64,000 bases of DNA from Pelecanus crispus (GCF_030463565.1 NC_134656.1:439001-503000); one strand, 5' to 3'. Counted from the first letter of the stretch, positions 45,770 through 61,701 are shown. Numbers and translations are program-made. The notes: a model not told the origin generated them from the letters alone.

Positions 45770-47740
45770 GTTTGGGAGCACCCCTACGCGTCCCTGCCCG
45801 CACACCCGCTCGTTTAGTTGCTAATTTGGCCCACCAGGTCAGGTTTCGCGGCGGCTGCAGCGGGCGCTGGCCGTGTGTGACGGGACCTGTGCCTGGTGCG
45901 GCGCTTTGCAAGTGGAGCTGGGTGCTGGCACCGAGGTGGGCGGCCATGCTCCCCCACCAGTCCTTGGGTGGCTCCCGTCCCCAGGAGCCGCAGCGTGGCC
46001 ACCTTCCCGTGTGCCCCATCGGGGCATGTGCCCGGCTGCGCTCCCCGGCGTGGCTGGAGCTCCCACGGGGCCCACCTCGCCGGTTCCTCTGTGCCCACTC
46101 ACCCGTCCTCCCGCAGCCCCGGGCAGCGCGCTCGCGGGGGCAGCTGTGCCTCTGCCACCTGCGGCACGGGAGCCCAGACCCTGCGAGAGACCATGGCGCT
46201 CGCAGTGTGAAGGGAGCAACCCGCATCCAACGCAACACATGCTGGAGGACGACGCAGGGTGTGGAAGGGGGGCATAGCAGTTTTTGGGTCCTGCCCCCTG
46301 CCAGGCTGGGCCGGTTCAGGAGGGGGCTGCAGGAGCCTCCGCTGTCCCCTTGCAGCTGGTGGGGACGGGCCATGGGTGCAGCCCCTGGGTGTGGCACTCA
46401 GCAGAGCGGCCGTTCTGCACGCAGGGGCACAGCTGTCCCTCTCCCGTTCGCAGGCCCATGGGCTCGGCTCACTGGGCACACGATGGCCGGCGCTGGCTCA
46501 CAGCCCCTGTGGAGATGGGCAGGGACAGCCGTGGGGCCCTTTCCTGCCCTTTGCCTCGGGAGCATCCCCGCTGCCCAGCTTCCCGAGGGGCTTCCCATTT
46601 TCCTGGGCAGTGGCCGGACCTGCTCGCTCTCCCAGAAGTCCTGCCCTCTGCTCCGAGAGCACCAGGGTCAGTTTAATGAGTTAATGCTGGCAAAGCAGTT
46701 CTGGAGGGGATAAGTGCTGTGTAAGCACTAAGTCTCCCAAGCCTCCCTGCGTTCGGCACACGAGCTCCGCACAACCCGGCTCTGCTGCCCTGCAGCACAG
46801 ATAATCGCCCGGAGCGCAAAGTGCTGGCTCAGGCCAACCCCTCATTGCATGGCCTGCGGGGGAGAGGGGACGCTGCTGAGGGACAGCGCGAAGCCTCCAT
46901 CCTTGGAGCGAGGAGGCTCCAGCAGACCAAGGGGGTGGTGAGGGCAGGGGCAGCCCCTCGGCTGCGCCCCTGCAGCTCGCTGGGGCAGGGCCCTCGGGGG
47001 CCTGGGGAGGAAGCCCCGGCCAGAGGAGCCGCCCGTCCTCTCCGCAACAGGCGCTTGCAGGGGCGGGATGGGTCAGGGTGGCAGCGTGGGCGCTGCTGGG
47101 GCTGCTTCGGCAGCACCGCTCGCGGTGCCACGAGCCCCAGTGCCTGCCAGGCTGCCGGCAACGAGCTGGGCAAGTCCAGGCAGAAGCACGTCCTGCAGAC
47201 CCCGAGCTGCCCAGTTCATGCCAGGAGCCTGGGCAGCGGCTGCTGGAGCAGTGCTGAGGATCCGACAGCCTCAGCATCCTCTCCGCCTGGAGCTCACATC
47301 ACGGATGGGCACAAACCAGCCTCCGTCAGCACCCCCGGCCCGGGGCCGCGGGGCCTGTGCCGGGCTCCGGCCCTGGTGCAGCTGCCGCTGGGCAGGGCTG
47401 GAGCTGGCAGGGGGCGGCTGGGAGAGGTTGGCACCGGCGGAGGCTTCATAATGCAAACTGGGGAGGGCTGCCCTGACATGGCAAACCCCTCAGACCCCGT
47501 TTGCACACATGCCCCTCGCAGGACGGAGCATGGACGTGGTGCGTGGCTGCGCGTGCGGGACACGGGGAGCTGTGTTTGCGGTGGGGGAGGAAGGCTGCGC
47601 ACTCAGCCCGGAGCCTGGGTGTCTGAGCGACCCGCTGTCTTTCTGCCTGTGCTGGCAGGCAGCCGGGGCTCAGCGTGCTGGGGACCTGCATCCTCCCTGT
47701 CCCGCTGTCTCCTCCCAGCTGCGGGCTCACAAGGAGTGGC
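45770..47740. other. Spacer between the PCIF1 and PLTP promoters
   Basis: About 2 kb between divergent genes without a recognisable coding region. An AT-richer stretch near 46665-46740 (TTTAATGAGTTAATGC and nearby) resembles a liver-type homeodomain (HNF1 half-site) element and could act on PLTP. Nothing else is identifiable. Confidence 0.5.
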
Positions 47741-47751
47741 AGCTGGTGGGA

Positions 47752-47878
47752 TATATAAAGGCAGGGGAACCTCAGCCAGCTCAAAAGAAACTCCTGGAGC
47801 TACTGGTGTTCTCCCTCCCTCTCTCCCTTCACGTGATTCAGCTTCCCCACACCAGGGGAGCCGAGGACAAGCCTCGCT
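47752..47878 (+). promoter_or_regulatory. PLTP: PLTP TATA box and non-coding first exon
   Basis: TATATAAA at 47752-47759 predicts a transcription start near 47785. The untranslated exon ends at 47878 before GTAAGT and splices to the acceptor CTCCAG at 48619-48624, seven bases before the PLTP start codon. Mammalian PLTP also begins with a non-coding exon and is induced by LXR and FXR; I did not find a convincing receptor element by eye. Confidence 0.7.
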
Positions 47879-48631
47879 GTAAGTACCCGAACTGAGCCGG
47901 CGGCGTGCAGGCGAACCTCGGGGTGCGTGCACAGCCCCGAGGGAAGGATGGCGGCCCTGGGCAGGAGGGTCCCCCGTCCTCTCTCCTGCAGAGAACTGGG
48001 GGAAAATGCTGCGGGGGGAAGCCCTGGACCGTCCCCACAGCCTTGCAGGGAGCTCTTCCTCTTGCTGCTGGATGGGCAGGCTCCAGCTCCCTTCTCAGCC
48101 CAGCCTGTGGGCAGGCAGCGGCCGGGGCTGCCCTGCGGGGCTGGGAGGGCTGTGGGGCAGCCCCACGGGAGAGGCTTCCCTTCTCTGTGGGGTGCTGGGG
48201 TTCCCCACTGCAGCAGCACATGCTGGGCTTGCGCCTCACTGTGCAGTTTTGGGAGCTGGGTGTGTTCAGGGCAGGGTGGGACGCTGCTGGGGCCGGCAGG
48301 AGCCGACCGGAGCGAGTGTTCCCAGGGGATGTGAGACCCCGCGGGCCTCGCCGGGTCCGTGCTGGGGGCTTGTGCGCAGCACCCTCGGGTGGGGGTTGCG
48401 CTGCTCGTGGGCTGCTGGTCCACGGGGGTTCAGGCAATGGGGACCTGGGCAGAACTGGGGGGGTTTCAGGGAGGGCAGTGGAGCCGTGGGGTGTTCCTCG
48501 GGGCCATCCCCTGCCCCAGGGCTGCGAGCAGGTTGGGCAGCAGCCATCTCCCTCCCAGGGTGGCCGGGTATCCCCCATGTGCCCCACTCGGCCAGCCCGT
48601 GCTGACCCTGCTCTCTGCCTCCAGGTGCGAG

Positions 48632-51600
48632 ATGGCTGCCGGCAGCTGCCTCCTCCTCCTCCTGCCCTGGCTGGTCACGGCCTCGCACAGCCCACCCGGC
48701 TGCAAGATCCGGATTACCTCCAAGGGGCTGGACCTGGGTAAGGGGCTGGACGGGACCCTGCTCCCGGGGGCCCAGGTGAGGCAGGCTGGGACGCTGCTAC
48801 TGGGGTCCGCACCTGGGTAAGGCTCTGCCTGCATGCAGGGCAGCTGGAGAGGAACCGGGGGACTGGCGGGGGGCCGATGCTGCCAGGAGGGCCGCACAGC
48901 CCAGCTGTGGCCAGCCCAGGCTCGCTTTGCTTTGCAGTGAAGCAGGAGGGGCTGCGCTTCGTGGAGCAGGAGCTGCAGAACATCACGGTGTCAGACCTGC
49001 ACGGGAAGGAGGGGCAGTTCCACTACAACATCAGCCAGTGAGTGCTGCCCGCTCCCTGCACGCATGGCTCCCCGTGTCCATCTGTCCGTCTGACCATCTC
49101 TGTCTGCTCCCCTGCAGGGTTAAGGTGACGGACCTGCAGCTGGCATTTTCTGACCTGCACTTCCAGCCTCAGCAGCACCTCGTCTTCAACGTCAACAATG
49201 CCTCCATCAGCCTGCGCTTCCGGAGACAGCTGCTCTACTGGTTCTTGTGAGCTACCTCCCGCTGCCCCTACCCCACGGCTGAGCCGCAGCCGCTGCTCAG
49301 TCGTGCCCGCTGGGTGCCGTGGGTGCCTTGCTGCCCTGCAGCTGTAGGAGCTGTGCGCTCCTCTCATCTGCTGTCCTCGCTTCCAGCTATGACGTGGGGT
49401 CCATCAATGCCTCTGCGGATGGCGTCCACATCCACACAGTGCTGCAGCTGGCCAAAGACAAGGCTGGGCGCCTGAAGATCTCTAACATCACCTGCAACGC
49501 CTCCATCACCAGAATGCAGGCAGGCTTCTCGGGCACACTCAGGTACACCCATCCCCACTGCAGCAGCCCTGTGCCTCTGCTGTGCCAGCTCCGCCTGTGC
49601 CTGGCTCCCCAGCCCCCCTTTCTGCACCCTCAGAACTTCCCTATCCCAGGCCGTGCGCTTGCACGGGGATGGAGGGGCAGGGCTGGAGCTGCAGGGGAAG
49701 GCGGGCAGCCACAAAGCTGCTGTTGTGTCCTGCAGGACGGTCTACGAGTTCCTGAGCACCTTCATCGTCACAGGGATGCGCTTCCTCCTCAGCCAGCAGG
49801 TACAGCTGAGCGGAGGCAGGCGATGGAGCCCAGGGGAGCCTGGCCTTGCCCTACCCCGCAGCAGGAGGGGGTCTGGGTCCTCATCTGCACCTGGAGCAAT
49901 TCCCCTCTGAGCCCAGCCCCTTGCCTTTCAGATCTGCCCGTCCCTGGAGCACGCCAGCCTGGTGCTGCTGAACTCCGTGCTGGACACGGTGCCAGGTAAG
50001 CGTTGCCCCGGGGGAAGAGAGCAGACCCCACTCACCGTGGGGAGGGCAGAGCTGGGCATCGGGCTGCCAGGCAGCCCGCAGGCTTGGTCACAACAGCACA
50101 TCTTCCCTGGCAGTGAAGAACTATGTGGATGAGCACATCGGGATTGACTACTCCCTCCTGCGGGATCCGGCCGTCTCCACGGACACCCTCGACCTGGACT
50201 TCAAGGTGAACACTGGGTCCCATCCTGCCGGCCCTCTCAGTCCCCGTGGGAGCGGCTGTGCCAGCCTGCATGCTGGGCACCGTGGAGCGAACAGGGTGGG
50301 CTGCGCTACAGCTGCAGAAACGTCTCCTGTTCTCGGCCCAGGGCATGTTCTTCCCCCGTGCAAGAGAGAACCAGGAGCTGGAGAACCACGCGGTGGAGCC
50401 GGTGATCAAGGAGACCGAGCGTATGGTCTACGTCGCCTTCTCCGAGTACTTCTTTGACTCAGCCATGCACGCATACTTCCAGGCGGGTGTGCTGGCCATA
50501 GAGCTCCAGGGGGAGAAGGTAAGCAGTGCCCGCTCACCCGGCTGTGCACGGGCAGCTCTCTGCAGGCAGGAGGGAGGGCTGGGCTCTGCCCGCAGAGCAG
50601 AGGAGGTGCCACCCAGGGAGCAGCTCTGCTGGGCTCAACAGCAACTGCTCGCTTACCCTCTGGTGGTTTGCCTTCCCTGCAGGTGCCCAAGGACCTGGAG
50701 GTTTTGCTGAGAGCCACCTTCTTTGGGACCATCTTCATGCTGGTGAGAAGAGCACCCGGCTGGGTGGGAGGCACACCAGAGCCCCCGGGGCAGAGCCCAG
50801 CCCTGCCCAGCTCTGCACCCCCAGCTCACCTGCTTTCCCCAGAGCCCCACTGTGGATGCTCCCCTGCGGCTGGTGCTGCAAGTGTCGGCTCCCCCGCGCT
50901 GCACCATCAAACCCTCGGGCACCTCTGTCTCCGTCTCTGCCTTCCTCAACATCTCGCTGATCCCCCCGGGTCGCCCCGCCGTCCAGCTCTCCAGCATGGC
51001 CATGGTGAGCGGGGGGCTGGCCGGGAGGGCTGCACGGGGCCGGGGGTCCCTGTGCGGCCACCCCCGTGCACAGGGGAAGAGCGTTTCCCACCCCGCGTGG
51101 GAAAGCTCTGGTGTCCCAAAGCAGAGGGACAGCTGGGCCTGTGGAGCAAGAGCAGCAGCCAGCCCGGCCAGCTGCCTGCCTGCAACAGGCACAGCAGGGC
51201 TGCGATTCAGCCTTCTCTCTCCCTAGGAAACAAAGCTGAGCGCCAAGGTGTTTCTACAAGGGAAGGCGCTGCGCGTGCAGCTGGACCTGCGACGGTACGG
51301 CCCGTGCTGGGGTCCCGCGGAGGCTGCAGGGAAGGTCCCCTCCGCGCCCTGCTCATGGCTGCTCTCTCCCCTGCAGGTTTCGCATCTACTCCAAGCAGTC
51401 GGCGCTGGAGTCGCTCGCGGTGAGCGGACCCGTGCCAGCCCGGGGCTCTGGCCTCCCTTGCTAGCCCCCAGCCAGGGCACGGGGCGGGCTCGGGGAGGGC
51501 CTGCGCATCGGCAGGACACCCCTTCCAGCCCACCCATGCCCTGCCCAGGCAGCTCTGCCGCTGCTGCCCATGCGCTCACCCGCACGCTCACCCACGCTCC

Positions 51601-52060
51601 TCTCTTCCCAGCTGTTCTCGCTGCAGGCCCCACTGAAGACCCTGCTGCAGCTGACAATCATGCCCATCATTAACGGTAGGCACCACCGCGGCCCGCGCGC
51701 AGCTGGGCGGGGGCACAGTGGGACTTCACTGCATCTCTCCCTCCCTGCAGAGAGGACCAGAAAGGGGGTGCAGATCCCGCTGCCAGAAGGCATGGACTTC
51801 ACCAAGGAGGTGGTCACCAACCACGCGGTACGTGGCAGGATGGGGACAGCCTGGGCCCCCGCAGCAGGCGCAGGGCGCAGTCCCACCCAGCCTCGCGCTA
51901 ATCCTTGTCCCCTTCGCAGGGATTCCTCACGGTGGGAGCCGATCTCCACTTCTCCAAGGGGCTGCGGGAAGTGATTGAGAAATACCGCCCGGCCCCTACC
52001 GCTCCCACCTACCCCAGCGCAAGGCCTGCAGAGCCCAGCGTGGACCCCCACCAGCTCTAG
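48632..52060 (+). CDS. PLTP: Phospholipid transfer protein, complete, 15 coding exons
   Basis: Exons: 48632-48737, 48938-49037, 49118-49246, 49387-49542, 49736-49799, 49932-49995, 50114-50205, 50342-50518, 50683-50742, 50843-51004, 51227-51294, 51377-51419, 51612-51675, 51751-51827, 51920-52060; 501 codons, 500 aa (human 493). A signal peptide (MAAGSCLLLLLPWLVTASH) is followed by the two BPI/LBP/CETP-family barrels, about residues 20-250 and 265-480. The family disulfide is preserved: Cys148 in ISNITCNAS and Cys187 in QQICPSLEH. The C-terminal barrel holds the conserved QAPLKTLLQ and GVQIPLPEG blocks. Several N-glycosylation sequons are visible (NAS, NIT, NIS). Secreted into plasma, it moves phospholipids between lipoproteins and remodels HDL. 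The C-terminal tail differs from human. The 3' end faces CTSA. Confidence 0.96.
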
Positions 52061-52249
52061 CTCTTCTCCACATGTGCTCCTTCACCCCAGACTGAGGGCA
52101 GATCCCGGGCTGGACCCGCAGACTGTAGGTAGGAAGCAGCTTCCCTGGTACCACCGGCACGTCCTGCAGAGCGCCCGTGCCCTGGTGGGTGGCAGCAAGG
52201 GGGAGACGGCCGCTCTGGGAACCCCTGCTGCACCCCTTCTCAATACACT

Positions 52250-52255
52250 AATAAA
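52250..52255 (+). terminator. PLTP: PLTP poly(A) signal
   Basis: AATAAA about 190 bases after the PLTP stop. It faces the CTSA signal on the other strand about 385 bases away; the spacer (52270-52620) shows no gene. Confidence 0.8.
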
Positions 52256-52638
52256 CCACTCGACTCCAACCCGCGCGGCCTCGTTGCTTGGAGGACGTGC
52301 CCACGCCGGACTGCATGGCTGCCAGCACGCGGGGAGAGATGGGGAAGGAGGCAGACAGTGCTGCTCCCCTGGCTCAGGTACTCGGGAGGCAGACACAGCT
52401 CAGAACAGCGGCAGAGGGGCTCACAGCAACTGCACCTCCCCTGCTCTCGCGCGTGGCTCGTTTCCAGGCCCCAGCGACCCTCTGCAGAGAGGGGGGCACA
52501 GACCACGGGCCCCAACACGGCTCGTTGGCACCGACCTCTGAGCGGTCCTTGGTGCACAGCAGTACTCCTCAGAGAGCAAAGGAAAGCAAAGCGTGGGGTA
52601 GCAGAGCGCTGAGGAGCAGAACCACCTTGTTCAGTGAC

Positions 52639-52644
52639 TTTATT
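52639..52644 (-). terminator. CTSA: CTSA poly(A) signal
   Basis: AATAAA on the minus strand about 590 bases downstream of the CTSA stop at 53232, giving a GC-rich 3' UTR. Transcription units of PLTP and CTSA converge here without overlapping. Confidence 0.8.
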
Positions 52645-53231
52645 GCAAATTCCCAGAAGCACTGCATGGCCCAGGCAGTGAGCGGGTGGTGGGATTGTCT
52701 TCACCAGGGATCAGATGTAGGAGCAGTTTGGAGGGGAGCAGAAAGTCCCTGCGGGAGCAGTGCCCAGCTGCCCGCAGCTGCCACGTGAACTGTGCTTTCC
52801 TAGTGGGGGGCAGCTGCCTCAGAGCCTGCCCAGGGCTGTGTGCGTGCAGGGGCCACGGGGCAGAGGGGAAGTGGTGGGTACTGCTCCCTTCGCAGGAGGG
52901 AAGTGGCTGCCTCCCCAAAGAGGGAGGAGGCGGCGAGACAGGAAGCCGCAGCAGGGGCATGACTCCTCACCCAGCAAAGACAGAGCCCCCCTGGGACTCC
53001 TCACCCCCCCCTCCCACCGCAGGCAGCCCCATCCTCCAGCCCGTCCAGCTGGGTGCTGTCCTGCAGGGCTGGGCAGCCCCCGGGTGCAGCGGGGAGCGCA
53101 GCCGGCTGCAGGAGTGACTGGTTTCACGGCACAGGGAGCCCGGGCGCAGCTGAGCAGCAGCAAGGACGGGCTGCGCAGGAGGTTCAGGGTGGTGAGGGCA
53201 GCCGGGGCACCGGGCGCTGCCTCCGCAGCTC

Positions 53232-56957
<3,726 letters not shown>

Positions 56958-57284
56958 CTGCGGGGGGCGGGAGGGGGAGGTCGGGGCGCGGCTCGCCGGG
57001 AACGGCGGCGGCGCCGGCAGCGCCCCACGACTGCCCGGTACCCGCCCCGGCCCCCCCGAGCCTGGACCCGGCCCCGCTCACCCGGTGCCGGGCTGGTCCG
57101 CCGGCCCCCCCGGCCCGGCCCTCTGACCCCGGCCCCGCTCCCCCGGCCCGGCCCGGCGACCCCCGGCTCCGCTCCCGGTTCCCCGGCCCCGCTCCCCCGC
57201 TGACCCCGGCGGCTCCCGGCGCGGCTCCCACGGGCGCGGTCCCGCCGGTCCCATGACCCCCCCCCCCCATATGACCTCCGGTCC

Positions 57285-57355
57285 TCACGTGAGCGGGGGG
57301 CGGGGCCTAGCGGCGGCCAATCAGCGCCCCGGCCCCGGCCCGCCGCGCGCACGTG
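57285..57355 (-). promoter_or_regulatory. CTSA: CTSA promoter: CLEAR-type E-boxes and CCAAT box
   Basis: TCACGTGA at 57285-57292, CCAAT at 57317-57321 and a second CACGTG at 57350-57355 lie about 330-400 bases upstream of the CTSA start codon in GC-rich DNA. TFEB/TFE3 bind such palindromic E-boxes in lysosomal gene promoters, and CTSA is a known member of that network. The arrangement is seen; binding is inferred. Confidence 0.65.
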
Positions 57356-57480
57356 GGAGAGCGGCCCCGCCCCGGAGCCGGCCGGGCCCGCAGCCGCGGG
57401 GTCCCCGCTCCCGCCGCCCCGCAGCAGGGACACGGTGCCCGCCCCGCCGCGGGAGGGAGCGGGGGGCCCTCGGCCCCGAT

Positions 57481-58475
57481 GGGCCCCGCCGGGTACAGCC
57501 GGGCACAGCCGGGCACCACCGGGTACAGCCGGGCACTGCCAGGCACTATCAGGCACCACCAAGTACAGCCAAGCACTGCTGGCACCACTGGGTACAGCCA
57601 GGCACTGTCAGGCACCACTGGGTACAACCGGGCACCACCAAGTACAGCCAGGCCCTGCCAGGTACAACCAGGCCCTGCCAGGTACAACCAGGCACTGCCA
57701 GGCACCACCGGGTACAGACGGGCACAGCTGGGCACTGCCAGACACCACTGGGTACAACCAGGCACCACCAAGTACAGCCGGGCCCTGCCAGGCACAGCCG
57801 GCACTGTCAGGCACCACCGGGTACAGCTGGACACCACTAGGTACAACCGGGCACCACCAAGTACAGCCAGGCACTGCTGGGCACCACGGGGTACAGCTGG
57901 GCCCTGCCAGGTACAGCCCGGCACTGTCAGGCACCACCAAGTACAGCCAGGCGCTGCTGACACCACTGGGTACAACCGGGCACCACTGGGTACAGCCGGG
58001 CCCTGCCAGGTACATCCGGGCACTGTCAGGTACAGCCAGGCGCTGCCAGGCACCACCGGGTACAGACGGGCACAGCCGGGCACTGCCAGGCACTATCAGG
58101 CACCACTGGGTACAACCGGGCACCACCAAGTACAGCCAGGCACTTCCGGGCACCACCGAGTACAGCCGGGCCCTGCCAGGTACAGCCAGGCACTGTCAGG
58201 CACCACCGGGTACAGCCAAGCACTGCTGGCACCACTGGGTACAGCTGGACACCACTGGGTACAACCAGACACCACCGGGTACAGCCGGGCCCTGCCAGGT
58301 ACAGCCCGGCACTGTCAGGCACCACCAAGTACAGCTGGGCACTGCCAGCACCACTGGGTACAGCCAGGTACTGCTGGACACTGTCAGGCACCACCGGGTA
58401 CAGCCGGGCAGTGCCAGACAGTGCCGGGCACAGCCGAGCCCCCAGGCACAGGCGGGCAGCACCGGGCAGGCCCGG
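57481..58475. repeat. Minisatellite with a 10-bp period, about 100 units
   Basis: Nearly 1 kb of decamers such as GGGTACAGCC, GGGCACTGCC, AGGCACCACC and AAGTACAGCC, in loose higher-order blocks of roughly 80-100 bases. Occasional units are 9 bases. Unit variants carry few stop codons, so long open frames run through it in several frames; none is a gene. It separates the CTSA promoter from the NEURL2 start. It looks local in origin and is likely length-variable between individuals. Confidence 0.95.
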
Positions 58476-58589
58476 AGAGCCCGGTGGGGCCCAGCGCCGT
58501 CCCTGCAGCCGCGGGGTCCCCTCCCGCCCCCGCCCGCGGCAGTAGGACCCCTCCGAGCCGCCCCCACCGTCCCCGTCACCGCCTGGCAG

Positions 58590-58617
58590 CAGCTGTGACG
58601 GGGACAGTTAAAAATAG
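58590..58617 (+). promoter_or_regulatory. NEURL2: E-box and MEF2 site next to the NEURL2 start
   Basis: CAGCTG at 58590-58595 and a perfect MEF2 consensus TTAAAAATAG at 58608-58617 sit 6-33 bases before the NEURL2 ATG. NEURL2 (Ozz) is a striated-muscle gene, and MEF2 with E-box factors is the standard muscle combination. The second element could also act as a weak TATA box, which would place transcription start at or after the ATG, so the MEF2 reading is favoured. Confidence 0.55.
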
Positions 58618-58622
58618 CAGCG

Positions 58623-61434
58623 ATGGCTGCCCGGTGCCGCCTCGCCGCACGTTTCCACCGCGTCCACGGCACCAATGTCCGCCTGGACGCCTCGCGCACG
58701 CGGGCCACCCGGGTGGAGAGCTTTGCCAACGGGCTCTGCTTCAGCCAGGAGCCGCTGGCGCCCGGGCAGATCTTCCTGGTGGAGATCGAGGAGAAGGAGC
58801 TGGGCTGGTGCGGGCACCTGCGCGTGGGGCTGACGGCCCACGACCCCCAGAGCCTGGAGGTGGTGCCCGAGTACTCGCTCCCGGACCTGGTCAACATGGG
58901 GGACACCTGGGTGTTCGCCATCACCCGGAGCCACAACCGCGTCACGGTGGATGGGGAGGAGGCGCCGGCGCGGTCACGGGGACCTCCCTGGGAGCCCTTC
59001 CTGCTGGTGGAGCAGGTGAGGATCCCCCGCGACACGCTGGTGGGGCGCAGCAGGCCCGGCCGCTACAGCCACATCCTGGACGACCTGTACAAGATGAACG
59101 TGCTGCCTGCGACCGCCCGGCGCAGCCGGATCGGCGTGCTGTACGCCCTGCAGCCCGACGGCACTGCCGACATGCACATCATCATCAACGGAGAGGACAT
59201 GGGGCCAAGCGCCAGGCGCCTGCCCGCCGCCCGCCCGCTGTACGCCGTGGTCGACGTCTTCGCCTCCACCAAGAGCGTCCGGGTCATCCCGGTGGAATAC
59301 GGCTGTAGGTACCTGCTCCCCCCCCTCGCCCCACAGGTATGCGGCAGCCCAGAGCCAAGCAGCGTCCTGCCTCAGCATCAAAACATCCAGCTGCGCCCCG
59401 CCGCCCGCCCCGGCACGCATGCCGTGCCCCCGCGCCTGCCACGTGCCCCGGCTGCGGGGTGCCCTGGGCAGACACCCTGTGATGCCATCGGAGGTTGGGC
59501 AATATCCGGCATCCCTCGGCTGGCTGGGGAGGGGCTGGGAAGACCGGTGCTGGTCGCTGGCTTTTGCGAGGAGTCAGGCTAATAACTGCTAATTAGCACC
59601 GTACCAGAAAAATCAGCAGATGCTGAGGATTAGGTGAGAGGAGAGCCAGGATTGCTAGTGCCTGGGGGACAGTGGCTGGCCGTCAGTCGCCACGCTGCCA
59701 TGCCACCTTCGCTTTACATCAGCGGGAGAATTCACCATCTGCACCCTGGGTGCAAGACCGCAGACAGAAACGAGCCCAGACCTGACGGCTGAGGGGCCGG
59801 CTGGCCCCGACCGCCGGGAGCCACCGCTTCTCTCGTTGGCACAAAGTTCAGCCACTTCTGTCTTGAGGCTGAAATCCAGGATTCTCCCTGCCAGCTGCTG
59901 TGAGCCGGATTATCCAAACTGGGAGGTTAAATGTGCCCGGCCACCCAGGCCCCCCTGCCCTGGCAGCATGCTGAGGGCGACCGGCTGCAGGAGGCCGCTG
60001 AGCCGCCTCCAAGGGCCCGATCCCAGCTGCTCACGAGGGACTGGCGCTGGCAACACGTACCTCTGGAGAGCTGCCCCCTCCCGCCGCGCCACAGGCCGTG
60101 GGTCCCCGCAAGTGCCGCGGCTGGCGCAGGCACCGCTGCAGAGGCGCAATCTGGCTTTCTGCCCTCAACAAAGGTTTCCGTAGCTCCGGTTTCTGCAACA
60201 CTTCCGTAGGGTTTAAAAATCAGTCTCAGTGCGGTTCTGTTCCTGGCCAGGATCTGGTTGGTGAAGTGAAAACCAGAAGTGAGCAGCTGAGCCGGTGGTG
60301 ACACGGGATGCCATACAGGGGGACGGGGGGCAGGAAAGGCAAAGGGCATCTGCTGCTCATCACCCAGCACTCGGCACGATGAAGCCCCGTGCCACCGAGG
60401 TGGAGATAAGCACTCCAGCCATCCGAAAACAGCCCCAAGGTTGGGAGCTGGCTCGGCACAGCAGGGTCATGCTCGGCAGAGGCCTGCTCTGCCCGGTGCC
60501 GTCGCGAGCCCCCGGAGGCGCTGGCCCCACAGCCACGTGCGGGCGAAGCGACTGGATCCCACCCGTGGCTCTGCTCCGGCCGAGTGCAACGCCCTGGGGT
60601 GCTCTCCTCTGGTTTGGCTCTTGGAGGCAGCGGATGAACCAAGGCCCACAGGCTGCGCCTGAGTCAGCTCTCGTTTAAAATCTGAGGAGAGCGCCGGCCG
60701 CAGCTAATTGCAGCCATGCCGCTGAGCCACCGCGGGCTCCTGAAAGAGGAATCCCACAGGAGCGCGTGTCCCAGGAGCCGGAACCAGGCAGAGCCCGTGC
60801 AGGCGGCCATGGCAACGGCACAGGAGATGGCTGCCTCAAAGGCATTGCCGAGCTGGCTCTGCAGGCAGCGCAGCCCGGCCTGCGGACGCCCACCCGGCAG
60901 CCTGGCGCTGGTGCCGGCGGAAGCAGACCAAGGGAGCGGGATGAAAGGAAAGCGCAGTGTGGGCATGCGAGACCCTGGGGAGCCCCTGGAGAAAACAAAT
61001 GCAAACCAGCCGTGGTAACGCATGGCTTGGGCACATAACTGTCCTCCCGGGCTTCATCCCAGTAACGGGAAGAGCTTCACAGCGCAGGGCCCTCAGGCCC
61101 CTGTCCCAGCCGGAGCACCTTGGCACTGGCTCTGCCGCACAGCCGGCTCGAGCCGGGGCAGGACGATGCCCGCTCCTGCTGCAGAGCAAGCTCACCCACC
61201 GCTGCCCTAAAACACGGTGCCTCCAGGGAGCCTCAGGGCCCATCTCCTCCACACCCCTCTGCTCGCGGCCTCACCAGTGACTCGGCCAGCTCAGCTGCTT
61301 CTTTCTGTTCTCTTCCAGTTCCCTCCCTGCAGACTCTCTGCCGGCTGGTCATCCAGAAGCACATTGTCCACCGCCTGGCCATCGACGGCCTGGACCTGCC
61401 CCCGCCGCTGAAGAGCTTCTGCAAACACGAGTGA
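58623..61434 (+). CDS. NEURL2: Neuralized-like protein 2 (Ozz), SOCS-box E3 adaptor, two exons, 265 aa
   Basis: Exons 58623-59304 and 61319-61434. The NHR (neuralized) domain begins at residue 10 with RFHRVHGTNVRLDASRTRAT and continues through EEKELGWCGHLRVGL, ARRSRIGVLYALQPDGTAD and PLYAVVDVFASTKSVRVI. The second exon gives the SOCS box: LQTLCRLVIQKHIVHRLAID, ending KSFCKHE. NEURL2 joins Elongin B/C, Cul5 and Rbx1 to ubiquitinate sarcolemmal beta-catenin and embryonic myosin in muscle. The human protein has about 25 residues before RFHRVHG, whereas here there are nine, so the N terminus is shorter or an upstream start is missed. The intron (59305-61318) shows nothing else. Confidence 0.95.
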
Positions 61435-61701
61435 GGCGTCGAGGGCGCTGCCCCGGGCCGCCCCCCACGCCCACAGCCCCACCAGCAACAGCTGGCGGGC
61501 TGCCCGGGCAGAATCTGTGCCCCCAGCTGCCCCCTCCACCTCCCGGGGTCCACCGGCACGTGGCCCCCTCGCCCCCGGGGCACCTGCGTGCACCACACAG
61601 GCTGCCAAAGGGCCGACATGGCATTGGGGGACTTTCCTCCACGCAGGTGGGTGCGACAGGGGCGGTGTGCGGGCAGGAGGGTGCCGCAGGGCAGAGCGAG
61701 C

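Noticed and set aside
57353-59308. Open frames of up to 651 codons through the CTSA-NEURL2 spacer, and long ones on the minus strand
   Set aside because: They are produced by the 10-bp minisatellite, which rarely makes stops in any frame. The real NEURL2 frame is different.
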